Of a stretch of DNA of 64,000 bases, positions 25,016 through 32,974 are shown in pieces. Under the pieces are notes generated by a model. It saw nothing but the letters and a program-made list of their open reading frames with translations, was not told where the DNA came from and ran no database searches. Numbering within the stretch: the stretch's first letter is position 1; every line of letters begins with the position of its first letter. The stretch comes from Halovenus rubra (lineage in GTDB: Archaea; Halobacteriota; Halobacteria; Halobacteriales; Haloarculaceae), in contig NZ_JAODIY010000013.1 of assembly GCF_026586665.1 (NCBI RefSeq), positions 124,001-188,000 of the forward strand. Direction: 5' to 3'. A program made the translations under genes and the position numbers.

Positions 25016-26071
25016 TCATGCGGCAAACACCCCGACAAGACCGGCAGTCAGGAACAGGTTGAAAAACGCCAATACGAGCAGTCCTTTCCAACCAATCTCA
25101 ATAAGTTGGTCAATACGGACCCGGGGCACCGCCGAACGGAGCCACTGGGTCAACAGGAACATCGCCCAAATCTTGATGAGGAACCACACCAGCCCCGGCA
25201 AGACAGGTCCAGCTGGCCCACCAAGGAAGACGGTCGCTACGATAGCACCGCCAAGGAAGATGTGAACGAACTCACCGAGATAGAGCAAGACGAAATAAAC
25301 CGACGAATACTCCGTCTGGTGGCCCGCGACGATCTCCGTCGGGGCTTCGGGAATGTCGAACGGATTTCGCCCGACTTCGGCCATATTTGCGACAAGAAAC
25401 AGGAAGAACGCGAACGGATTGAGGATAGCGAACCATGACGGAATCGCTAACGGTCCAAGTTCAAAGAGCGTCTCCTGCTGTGCAGCGACAATCTCACTGG
25501 TCCGTAAGGACCCAGAAAAGAGGACTACCGAGATACCGACAACAATGAGCGGAATCTCGTACGCCAAGTTCTGTGCCACCGCACGAAGCCCACCAAGGAA
25601 CGAATACTTGTTGTTCGACGCATAGCCCGCCATAACGAGTGCAATCGATGCAATGGAGGCAACAGCAAAGACGAACACAAGTCCAACTTCGGGGTCAGCA
25701 AGCTGGAAGTTGACCGGCCCAAGGCTTCCCATCGGGATGACAGCAAACCCGAGCAACGCAGATGACGCGAGAATAATTGGAGCGATATCCCACGCCGGTC
25801 GGTCGACGCCTTCGGGGACGATGAGTTCTTTGGAGATAAGCCTGACTGCGTCAGGAATGATGATTCCAACACCAAGCGGGCCGAATTTGTTGACTGAAAT
25901 CCGGTCAGTAAATGCCGCGGTAATCTTTCGTTTTGCCCATGGGCCAGCGAGTGCAGACTGAATAAGGATAAGCGTCCCAACGAGGCCAGCACCAATGATA
26001 GCCGCGAAGATATCGACAAAGACGCTGTCGATACCAATCACGTCGGCAATCTTTTGAGGGAGCAGTGTCAT
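25016..26071 (-). CDS. nuoH: Complex I membrane subunit NuoH
   Basis: 351 residues, about eight hydrophobic helices. Conserved quinone-cavity loops are visible: ALAGPWAKRKITAAFTDRIS-NKFGPLG near residue 45-70, NKYSFLGGLRAVAQNLAYE, and EVGRNPFDIPEAPTEIVAG (quoted in parts) and VPRVRIDQLIEIGWK. It forms the quinone channel linking the peripheral and membrane arms. Its start overlaps the end of nuoCD by one base. Confidence 0.95.
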   Translation of the reverse strand: MTLLPQKIADVIGIDSVFVDIFAAIIGAGLVGTLILIQSALAGPWAKRKITAAFTDRISVNKFGPLGVGIIIPDAVRLISKELIVPEGVDRPAWDIAPIILASSALLGFAVIPMGSLGPVNFQLADPEVGLVFVFAVASIASIALVMAGYASNNKYSFLGGLRAVAQNLAYEIPLIVVGISVVLFSGSLRTSEIVAAQQETLFELGPLAIPSWFAILNPFAFFLFLVANMAEVGRNPFDIPEAPTEIVAGHQTEYSSVYFVLLYLGEFVHIFLGGAIVATVFLGGPAGPVLPGLVWFLIKIWAMFLLTQWLRSAVPRVRIDQLIEIGWKGLLVLAFFNLFLTAGLVGVFAA

Positions 26072-27747
26072 TACCGGTCTACCTCCCCAAGTACGATATC
26101 GAGGCTTCCAAGTGCGGCGACCATATCTGGCACGTATTCACCCTCAGCCATCACTTCGAGCGTCTGAAGGTTGCAGTACGAGGGGCTTCGTATCTTGAAC
26201 CGAGCGGGCTTGTCGGTGCCGTCGGACCGAATGTAGATACCAAGCTCGCCTTTTGCCCCCTCGACAGCACGGTAGACTTCAGTATCCGGTTCTGGTTTGA
26301 GGGTTCGTGGGACATTCGCCTGAATATCACGTTCGTCTTCGGGCCAGTCTTCGAGCAAGTCGACACACTGCTCGATAATACGCGCAGACTGGCGCATCTC
26401 CTCAAGACGGACGTACGCACGTGAGAAGTTATCACAGCCATCATCAGTGATGACATCGAACTCTAGTTCATCGTAGTAGCCGTAGGGGTCGTCGCGTCGG
26501 AGGTCATAATCGACACCTGAACCACGAGCGACTGGTCCTGTTGCACCGTAATCCTTGGCCACATCGGTCGGGAGAACTCCCGTGTCAATAACTCGGCTCT
26601 GGAACAGCTCGTTGCTCGTGAGCAGATTGTGATACTCTTCGAGGCGTTCTGGGATGTACTCACAGAAGCTCCGGACGTTCTCGAAGAACTCTGCACGCGG
26701 TTCCGGCAGGTCCCAGGCGACCCCGCCAAGCCGGAAGTAGTTGAACATCAACCGCTGCCCCGAGAGGTCTTCCAACAGGTTTTGGACCTTCTCGCGGTCG
26801 GTGATGGCGTACATGAAAATCGCCGTGAAGTCGCCGTAGATGTCGAGTGCGAAGGTCCCCACAGCAAGTAGGTGAGCGGCAATTCGGCTCATCTCCGCAG
26901 ACATCGTCCGGATAATCTGGGCGTAGTCAGGAACGTCAACATCTGCGAGGTCCTCGGCAGCGCGTGCGTACGACCATTCGTTGAGCATTCCTGCCGAGAT
27001 GTAGTCCCACCTGTCTGGGTAGGGCATAATCTGGTGACGGTAGGTCGACTGCTGACACATCTGCTCCTCACAGCGGTGTAGATACCCGACATCTGGGTCC
27101 ACATCGACGACCTGTTCACCGTCAAGTACGGTCTTGAGGTGCAAGACACCGTGGGTTGCCGGATGGTGTGGCCCAATGTTAATGAACATCGTGTCCTGTT
27201 CCTCGGGCACTTCTGTCCGGTGTTCCATCGGGTCGGCGTGTTCTCGGAGCGGAACAATCTGTGGCTGGTCCTGGTTATAATCCTTCGAGAGGGGATGACC
27301 TTGCCACGTTTCTGGCAGGAGAATCCGACGCAGGTCCGGGTGGTCCTCGTACTCGATTCCAACGAGGTCGTAGGCCTCCCGTTCGTGCCAGTCTGCCGTA
27401 TCAAACACCGATGCAGCGCTTTGGCTAACAGGGTCGTCACGGGTCGTTGGGACGACAAGTGACAGTTCTTGTGTCGGGTCCTTGTACTTTTTGAGGTGAT
27501 AAATCGACTCGTATCGGTCCTGATACTCCTGTGACGTAACCAGCGAGAGATGGTCAAAGCCAGCCTCCTGTTTGAGCGTCTGGAGAACCGTGGACACCTC
27601 GTCAGGCCGGATGACGAACCCTTCGGCGTTTTCGTGTTGCTCGCGGTCGATAACGTGCCCATCGAGCAACTCGGCCAACTCGTCGTAGTTGAGTTCCCCA
27701 TCGGGAGTGACGCCAACGTCGGGGCGTTGTGGTTGTTCTAGGCTCAT
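26071..27747 (-). CDS. nuoCD: Fused complex I subunit NuoCD
   Basis: 558 residues. The N-terminal ~180 residues are the NuoC part (WHEREAYDLVGIEYEDHPDL, LLPETWQGHPL) joined directly to the NuoD 49-kDa part (NIGPHHPATHGVLHLKTVLD, DVGYLHRCEEQMCQQSTY, FNYFRLGGVAWDLP; C-terminal GELGIYIRSDGT and ALGSLDIVLGEVDR). NuoD descends from the hydrogenase large subunit and lines the quinone site. The fusion is usual in haloarchaea. Start overlaps the end of nuoB by 4 bases. Confidence 0.95.
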   Translation of the reverse strand: MSLEQPQRPDVGVTPDGELNYDELAELLDGHVIDREQHENAEGFVIRPDEVSTVLQTLKQEAGFDHLSLVTSQEYQDRYESIYHLKKYKDPTQELSLVVPTTRDDPVSQSAASVFDTADWHEREAYDLVGIEYEDHPDLRRILLPETWQGHPLSKDYNQDQPQIVPLREHADPMEHRTEVPEEQDTMFINIGPHHPATHGVLHLKTVLDGEQVVDVDPDVGYLHRCEEQMCQQSTYRHQIMPYPDRWDYISAGMLNEWSYARAAEDLADVDVPDYAQIIRTMSAEMSRIAAHLLAVGTFALDIYGDFTAIFMYAITDREKVQNLLEDLSGQRLMFNYFRLGGVAWDLPEPRAEFFENVRSFCEYIPERLEEYHNLLTSNELFQSRVIDTGVLPTDVAKDYGATGPVARGSGVDYDLRRDDPYGYYDELEFDVITDDGCDNFSRAYVRLEEMRQSARIIEQCVDLLEDWPEDERDIQANVPRTLKPEPDTEVYRAVEGAKGELGIYIRSDGTDKPARFKIRSPSYCNLQTLEVMAEGEYVPDMVAALGSLDIVLGEVDR

Positions 27748-28442
27748 GGCGAGTCAACCCAGTTGTAGCGCATGACGAGGTCATCCTCGTTGATTTCGGT
27801 GGCCAACTCCTTGACGAGTTCGTCGGGTTCCAAGTCACCGAACTGTTCGAGTTCGTAGGGTTTGACCGTTACGGGCGCACTCTCACCGTTCCGAATCTGC
27901 TCTTGGAGCTTGAGAACACCATAAACAAGTGCTTCGGGACGAGGCGGACAGCCCGGAACGTGGATATCACACGGAATAATCTCTTCTGCGCCTTTGATGA
28001 CGTTGTACCCTTCTTGGAACGGTCCGCCGGAGACGGTACACGACCCCATGGAGACGACGAACTTGGGTTCCGGCATCTGGTCGTAGACCCGCTTGAGACG
28101 CGGTCCAAACTTGGAAACAATCGTTCCGGGGACGATAATAACATCGGCTTGGCGGGGTGATGCTCGGGGCACACCTGCACCGAAGCGGTCGAGGTCGTGC
28201 TTTGCGGCATAGGTGTGCATCATTTCGATGCTACAGCAGGCGATTCCAAAGAGGAGAATGAACATCGAATTGCCCCTCACCCAGTTCATGAACTTATCGA
28301 GTTTGGTGAGAATAAACGGGCTTGACCCGAACGCCTGCCGGAGCCGCGAATTAAACCGCTCGTCGGTGGCTGACCCCATACGAGCTTCCTGTGTAGTCTG
28401 TGCCTGTTCCAGCGTGTCGTGTAGTTCCTGTTCTTTGCTCAT
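27744..28442 (-). CDS. nuoB: Complex I subunit NuoB
   Basis: 232 residues from ATG 28442; an in-frame ATG at 28514 would overlap nuoA by 70 bases. The [4Fe-4S] N2 ligands are in FGIACCSIEMMHTYAAKHDL, SMGSCTVSGGPF and IPCDIHVPGCPPRPEAL, including the adjacent-cysteine pair typical of NuoB. N2 passes electrons to quinone. The N-terminal ~55 residues are an acidic/Gln-rich haloarchaeal extension. Two bases separate it from nuoA. Confidence 0.95.
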   Translation of the reverse strand: MSKEQELHDTLEQAQTTQEARMGSATDERFNSRLRQAFGSSPFILTKLDKFMNWVRGNSMFILLFGIACCSIEMMHTYAAKHDLDRFGAGVPRASPRQADVIIVPGTIVSKFGPRLKRVYDQMPEPKFVVSMGSCTVSGGPFQEGYNVIKGAEEIIPCDIHVPGCPPRPEALVYGVLKLQEQIRNGESAPVTVKPYELEQFGDLEPDELVKELATEINEDDLVMRYNWVDSP

Positions 28443-28444
28443 GG

Positions 28445-28849
28445 TTAGTCCACCCGCTGGCTGTTGGCCCGCGGACTGCGGACCCAGCTCACTGCACCGT
28501 TTCGCCACGCCCACGCGAGACCGAAAAGGAGAATCCCGATAAACAGTGCCATCGGTGCAAAGGCCTCAACGAAACCAAGTTCACCAACGGCCTCCTCGTA
28601 GATGACGGTCCACGGGATGATAAACACCGTCTCGACGTCGAAGACGACGAACAGCAGTGCGACCATATAGTATTGTATGTTGAATTTAATGGCCCGGCTG
28701 CTTCCCACGGGAACCTCCCCACTCTCGTAGGTAGCGCGCTTTCCCTGTTCGGGAACACTCGGGCGTAGCAGCCACGATACAAACATCATCGTCAGCGGGA
28801 TGAGTATCGCGACAAACGCGAGTGCCCCGATGGCTATCCAGTCACTCAT
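28445..28849 (-). CDS. nuoA: Complex I membrane subunit NuoA
   Basis: 134 residues, three hydrophobic helices. The loop KRATYESGEVPVGSSRAIKF contains the conserved E-S/C-G segment, followed by YYMVALLFVVFDVETVFIIPW, the acidic helix of NuoA (quoted as VVFDVETVFIIPW). First gene of the nuoA-B-CD-H-I operon; promoter at 28881-28887. Confidence 0.94.
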   Translation of the reverse strand: MSDWIAIGALAFVAILIPLTMMFVSWLLRPSVPEQGKRATYESGEVPVGSSRAIKFNIQYYMVALLFVVFDVETVFIIPWTVIYEEAVGELGFVEAFAPMALFIGILLFGLAWAWRNGAVSWVRSPRANSQRVD

Positions 28850-28880
28850 TGCTAGTCATCGTTTGGTTCGAATCCTGAGC

Positions 28881-28887
28881 ATATAAG
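28881..28887 (-). promoter_or_regulatory. TATA box of the nuo operon
   Basis: CTTATAT on the minus strand, centred ~35 bases before the nuoA ATG, gives a predicted leader of about 8 bases. Confidence 0.55.
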
Positions 28888-28979
28888 GGTTGATTGTTCG
28901 TGTGACGCCTCTATCCTGCCTTGTTCGGCATGGTTCAGCAATGTGTGTCGCTGGGAGACTGTGGCGCACAGATACCGGG

Positions 28980-29663
28980 CTATTCGTCTTGTCGGTCGTT
29001 GAATGATTCTACGCCCATCGAGTGCAGGTCCTCGGAAACATGTGCAACTGACTCCTGGAGCCCGTCGTGGTACTCTTCAAGAGCATTACGGAGTTCCTCG
29101 TGCTGGCGCGAAAGCATCTGCACGGCCGAAAGTGCCGCATTAAACGACTTCCCGGCGTCGACAGCGACGAGTGGCGCGCCCTGTGGCATCCCAATAACCG
29201 ACGCGACTGATTTCTCCTGAACTGGAACACCAATAACCGGTAAGGGATAGGCAATCGAGGCGGTCATGTTTGGCAGGTCTGCACTCTTGCCACCGGCCCC
29301 GGCAATAATGACATCCAGTCCGCGGTCTTCGGCCGTCTCGGCGTAGGTGTACATGAGCTCCGGCGTCCGGTGAGCCGAGACGACGTACGTCTCGAAGGTG
29401 AATCGGGCCTCCGGCGGGTCGTCGTAGTCGGTCTGTTCGGCAAATCCTAGGTCAGTCAGGGCGTCGTATGCCCCAGGCCGCCCCGTTTCCGAGCCCATCA
29501 TTACGTCGAGGTCGGAATCTGACCCCATAATTATCCCCACTTCAGGGGTTTCAGCGGGTGAGTTATCGGCAGACGCTTCCTTCTGGAGTCGGTCCTGAAG
29601 GTTCGCTAACGGATCAGAGTTCATATCGAGGAGTGGGTCCGCACCCGCCCTAAGCGTTGCCAT
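28980..29663 (-). CDS. purE: 5-(carboxyamino)imidazole ribonucleotide mutase PurE
   Basis: 227 residues from ATG 29663; ATGs at 29672 and 29624 are alternatives, the latter giving a length nearer to relatives. Core motifs: EVGIIMGSDSDLDVM (phosphate loop), ETYVVSAHRTPELM, VIIAGAGGKSADLPNMTAS and PVIGVPV, all typical of PurE. It moves the carboxyl group from N5-CAIR to C4 in purine synthesis. An insertion (GSETGRPGAYDALTDLGFAEQ) lies between the first two motifs. PurK is not in the window. Confidence 0.93.
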   Translation of the reverse strand: MATLRAGADPLLDMNSDPLANLQDRLQKEASADNSPAETPEVGIIMGSDSDLDVMMGSETGRPGAYDALTDLGFAEQTDYDDPPEARFTFETYVVSAHRTPELMYTYAETAEDRGLDVIIAGAGGKSADLPNMTASIAYPLPVIGVPVQEKSVASVIGMPQGAPLVAVDAGKSFNAALSAVQMLSRQHEELRNALEEYHDGLQESVAHVSEDLHSMGVESFNDRQDE

Positions 29664-29958
29664 CCCTCTCAAGAGAGTCTACGTTGAGTGGGCAGAACAC
29701 CCATGTCAACAGCCTCCGTCGTAGATAGCTGTGTTTCGCACAAACATGGGGAATCCAAGTTAAACGGAGGAGAAACCGGGTGAAAAGAGAGTGTTTGCTA
29801 CTGAAGCCTTTTGTTCGACAGTGCCGGAGTGTCCAGCTCGTTTTTCCCTCGCGAAACGTTACGTCAAAAGGTTCCATACCACGAACGGAGGTAGCGCATC
29901 GATACTGTGGTTACGGTCACTCGGTACTGATTTTATGGGGGCACACAGACGGTACATT

Positions 29959-30972
29959 ATGCTTGAAGTCGACGGCGATGCAGGCGGTGGCCAACTTCTT
30001 CGGTCGAGTCTCTCGCTTGCGGCGGTTACAGACCGGTCTGTTACAGTAACCAATATCCGTGGCTCACGCCCAGAAACCGGCCTCAAGCCCCAGCATCTGA
30101 CTGCGATTGAGGTGTTGGCTGATATCTGTGATGCAACCGTTGACGGTGTGGAACGTGGCTCTGATGAGATTGTCTTTCGACCAGCAACCCCAGAGGGCGG
30201 TGAGTTCGAGGCTGCTGTGGGAACAGCAGGGAGTGTTACACTAATTTTCGACACTGTGCTTCCGCTTGCCATTGCACTCGAAGAGTCACTCTCGCTAACA
30301 GTCAGCGGTGGCACTGCTGTCAAGTGGTCGCCACCGTTGTCTGCGTACCAGAGAGTCAAGCTCCCACTGTGTCGGGAGGCAGGCATTGCTGCTTCGGTCG
30401 AGCGCCACAGAACCGGCTTCTACCCAGCTGGTGGTGGCATGGCGACACTCACGATTAATCCCTCGTCGTTATCGCCGCTCTCGCTTGGAGAGCGCGGAGC
30501 GTTGCAGGGTGCTCGCCTCTACTCACAAGCGTCACTGGACCTCGAAGCGGACGACGTTGCTCGACGACAAGCCGGAGCCACAACAAAGCAACTTGAGGCT
30601 GCTGGTATTGACATTCTGGACAAAGAAATACTGTCGACTGCAGCCGATTCAACCGGCTCAGCTCTGACAATCGAGCTTCGCTACGAAAACAGCAGGGCAG
30701 GCTTTGCTGCGCTTGGCGAGCCAGAAACGTCTGCGGGGTCAGTAGCGACCGAAGCTGTCTCCAACGCAGTTGCTTTCAACGAAGGGTCGGCCGCTGTCGA
30801 CCGTTACCTTGGCGACCAACTGCTGGTCTTCCTTGCTCTTGGTGGTGGGGAACTTACAGTGCCAGAGCAGACAGCCCACATCGAGACAAGTTTGGCACTG
30901 TTAGAGACGTTCGGGTTCGACCTGTCAGTAACGAGTGAAACAGGACGGGTACGTATCAGGAACGACCAATGA
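29959..30972 (+). CDS. rtcA: RNA 3'-terminal phosphate cyclase
   Basis: 337 residues from ATG 29959. An upstream in-frame start is open to 29791, but MLEVDGDAGGGQLLRSSL is the normal N-terminus and a GATTTTAT box ~27 bases before 29959 predicts a leaderless start. Family motifs: TNIRGSRPETGLKPQHLT, FYPAGGG, and the C-terminal QTAHIETSLALLETF containing the His that becomes adenylylated. It converts RNA 3'-phosphate to 2',3'-cyclic phosphate with ATP. It ends 3 bases from the convergent small gene. Confidence 0.93.
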   Translation: MLEVDGDAGGGQLLRSSLSLAAVTDRSVTVTNIRGSRPETGLKPQHLTAIEVLADICDATVDGVERGSDEIVFRPATPEGGEFEAAVGTAGSVTLIFDTVLPLAIALEESLSLTVSGGTAVKWSPPLSAYQRVKLPLCREAGIAASVERHRTGFYPAGGGMATLTINPSSLSPLSLGERGALQGARLYSQASLDLEADDVARRQAGATTKQLEAAGIDILDKEILSTAADSTGSALTIELRYENSRAGFAALGEPETSAGSVATEAVSNAVAFNEGSAAVDRYLGDQLLVFLALGGGELTVPEQTAHIETSLALLETFGFDLSVTSETGRVRIRNDQ

Positions 30973-30975
30973 CAG

Positions 30976-31179
30976 TTACAACAAATCGAGGTCCTCGGCA
31001 ACAAGGTTGGCCAGTTCGTCGGCGATAGCGGGATCAACCTGTGCTACCTCTTTGCCATCATGTTGTTTGTTATTGTGCCCTTCAACTGTTTCGGCCACCT
31101 CGGAGAGTCGAAGTTGCGTCTCGGTTCCACAGTCCTCACAGAGAATTGGCACCGTCAGTTCGCTATCGGATTCGGTCAT
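30976..31179 (-). CDS. Small conserved haloarchaeal protein with one CxxC
   Basis: 67 residues from ATG 31179 (an upstream start at 31251 would add a non-acidic stretch). It has a single knuckle VPILCEDCGTETQLRLSEV and an acidic C-terminal half ending IADELANLVAEDLDLL, typical of small haloarchaeal zinc-knuckle proteins. With only two cysteines it may bind zinc as a dimer. No function is assigned. Confidence 0.68.
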   Translation of the reverse strand: MTESDSELTVPILCEDCGTETQLRLSEVAETVEGHNNKQHDGKEVAQVDPAIADELANLVAEDLDLL

Positions 31180-31284
31180 GTGCGGTGGATAGCTCACCAT
31201 CCCCCTTGAACGCCACGTTTCTTGCATGATATCTAACAACAGACAGGTCACAACGCTTTTTTCGTGACCGGGAGAGTGGTGAAC

Positions 31285-32379
31285 ATGTACTCGGTCCTGG
31301 GGACTAGCCTGCTCACGCAGGCAAACGACACTGCAATCGGTAACAAGACAGGTGTGTTCCGACTAGGTATTGTCCCCGATTCTTGGACCGAATTCTACCG
31401 GAGTTCTATGGCAGGTGTGTTCCCACCAGGTATTGTCCCCGATGGTGTCCCAATCTGGAGTCTCGAAGTCGTCTCCGCTATCCTTGTCCTTGTCCTCGCG
31501 TGGGGTGTCGCCCAGGTCATTGTTAACTTGATTGGTCGCCGGATTGCGCAGTACTTTGAGCGCCCGAGCCTGACTCGGGTTGCACTCGGGGCGATCCGGA
31601 GTGGTGTCTATATTTTTGCGCTGCTGACTATTCTCCGCATATTTGGACTTGATCTTGGAAGCATCGCGCTGTCGGTCACTGTCTTCTCAGCAGTCGTCGG
31701 TGTGATTCTCGCTCCGATTGTCGGCAGCATCGTCAGCGGCGTCTTTTTGCTTGCCGACCAACCCTACGAAATTGGCGATATGATAGCGTTCGATGCAGAG
31801 AATAGACGCGGCTTCGTCGAAGATATTACGCTTAGATATACCAAGATATTTACCCTTGATAACACGTTTCTGGTCGTGCCAAACGGCGAAATGCGCTCAC
31901 GAGATGTCACTAACTATTCAGCGGAGGATACCCGCGTTCGGCTCCGGCTCGACGTGCTAATAACGTACGAGAGTGAGCTCGCCAAAGCACGTGATAAAAT
32001 TGAGCGGAGTGCAAGAGCCGTCGATGGTGTTATCTCAGGTGGGCCGGGCATCCGTATCGGCGGCGCACGGTATCCTGCGGCTCCAGACTGTCTTATCAAC
32101 GACTTCGCCGATAGTGGTATCAAACTCCGTCTTCGCTATTGGACACAAGAGCCATACCGAATCCAAGCACTCAGCTCCGAGGTGCGAACAAATATCTGGG
32201 AGGCATTCGACGGCGAAGACATCGAAATCGCCTACCCACACTCACAGATTATCTTTGACGACACCAGCGGCGAGGTCCAGTTTTCGGTAGATAACGCTGC
32301 CGGGATGAATGCAAGCGAGACCAAACGGGACATCCGCGGCGATTCCTCTCATTCCAACGAGGAACTCTCGGATAACTAA
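31285..32379 (+). CDS. MscS-family mechanosensitive channel
   Basis: 364 residues from ATG 31285; a GTG at 31264 is possible. A T-rich box ends ~22 bases before 31285. The N-terminal ~55 residues are extracytoplasmic-like with a short duplicated motif (GVFRLGIVPD / GVFPPGIVPD), followed by helices and the pore segment IALSVTVFSAVVGVILAPIV-GSIVSGVFLLADQPYEIGDMI and the beta domain (FVEDITLRYTKIFTLDNT, VVPNGEMRSRDVTNYS). It would open on membrane tension and release solutes after hypo-osmotic shock. Confidence 0.9.
   Translation: MYSVLGTSLLTQANDTAIGNKTGVFRLGIVPDSWTEFYRSSMAGVFPPGIVPDGVPIWSLEVVSAILVLVLAWGVAQVIVNLIGRRIAQYFERPSLTRVALGAIRSGVYIFALLTILRIFGLDLGSIALSVTVFSAVVGVILAPIVGSIVSGVFLLADQPYEIGDMIAFDAENRRGFVEDITLRYTKIFTLDNTFLVVPNGEMRSRDVTNYSAEDTRVRLRLDVLITYESELAKARDKIERSARAVDGVISGGPGIRIGGARYPAAPDCLINDFADSGIKLRLRYWTQEPYRIQALSSEVRTNIWEAFDGEDIEIAYPHSQIIFDDTSGEVQFSVDNAAGMNASETKRDIRGDSSHSNEELSDN
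31351..31443 (+). repeat. 30-bp direct repeat within the MscS gene
   Basis: Bases 31351-31380 and 31414-31443 match at 28 of 30 positions, 63 bases (21 codons) apart in frame. They encode the paired GVFxxGIVPD motifs in the N-terminal extracytoplasmic part. Confidence 0.8.
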
Positions 32380-32447
32380 AAGAGGGCTATATCGGATGGG
32401 TACCCCGTCGAGGATACTCCGACAAGAACTCAGCAGAGAAGCACCAA

Positions 32448-32855
32448 TTAGGCGTTTGGCGTGACAGTAATAAGCTGACAGTCCAGTTTGCCACGGAGGA
32501 ACTGCTCGATATCAGGGTCATCAGCGAGCCGTCGTATCATCTTGCGCCATCTGCTCGCCTGTTTTTTGCCGATGACGACGATATCAGCCTCGTCGGCTGC
32601 AATCTCTTCGAGAATTGATTCCTCGACAAGCAGTCCGCTTCGGATGGTATACCGTACGTTTGGAAGCACGCCAAACTCGGCCTCGACGCTTGTTTTGAGG
32701 TCTCGGCGTGTCACCTGTCGGTTTTGCTGATAGAGGTTAACGTGGAGAACCGTTAGGGAGGCATCCTCGCTCTTGGCAACCTCAATTGCTTCGGCGAGCG
32801 TCGCACGAGAGTGGTCGGTCAGGGGATATCTGACTGGAACCACGACCTGTTTCAT
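32448..32855 (-). CDS. UspA-family universal stress protein
   Basis: 135 residues from ATG 32855; the frame is open further upstream but MKQVVVPVRYPLTDHSRATL is the normal beginning. The alpha/beta fold shows LTVLHVNLYQ, ADIVVIGKKQASRWRKMIRR and LDCQLITVTP. The ATP-binding G-2x-G-9x-G(S/T) motif is not intact (IGKKQASRW), so it probably belongs to the non-ATP-binding group. Divergent from the DNA ligase gene. Confidence 0.85.
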   Translation of the reverse strand: MKQVVVPVRYPLTDHSRATLAEAIEVAKSEDASLTVLHVNLYQQNRQVTRRDLKTSVEAEFGVLPNVRYTIRSGLLVEESILEEIAADEADIVVIGKKQASRWRKMIRRLADDPDIEQFLRGKLDCQLITVTPNA

Positions 32856-32974
32856 TTGGAAGTCGTTTGTCTTGGGCACACCTGAGCGTTTCCACTCTGC
32901 TTTCGGCCTGTGATATCCCCACATCCCGAGGGGCGACCACCGGTATTTTTTCGACCCGCTCACCAACACGATTC

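Noticed and set aside
28861-28890. tRNA T-arm-like GGTTCGAATCC
   Set aside because: Only two stem pairs form, no acceptor, D or anticodon arm is nearby, and the stretch is the nuo promoter.
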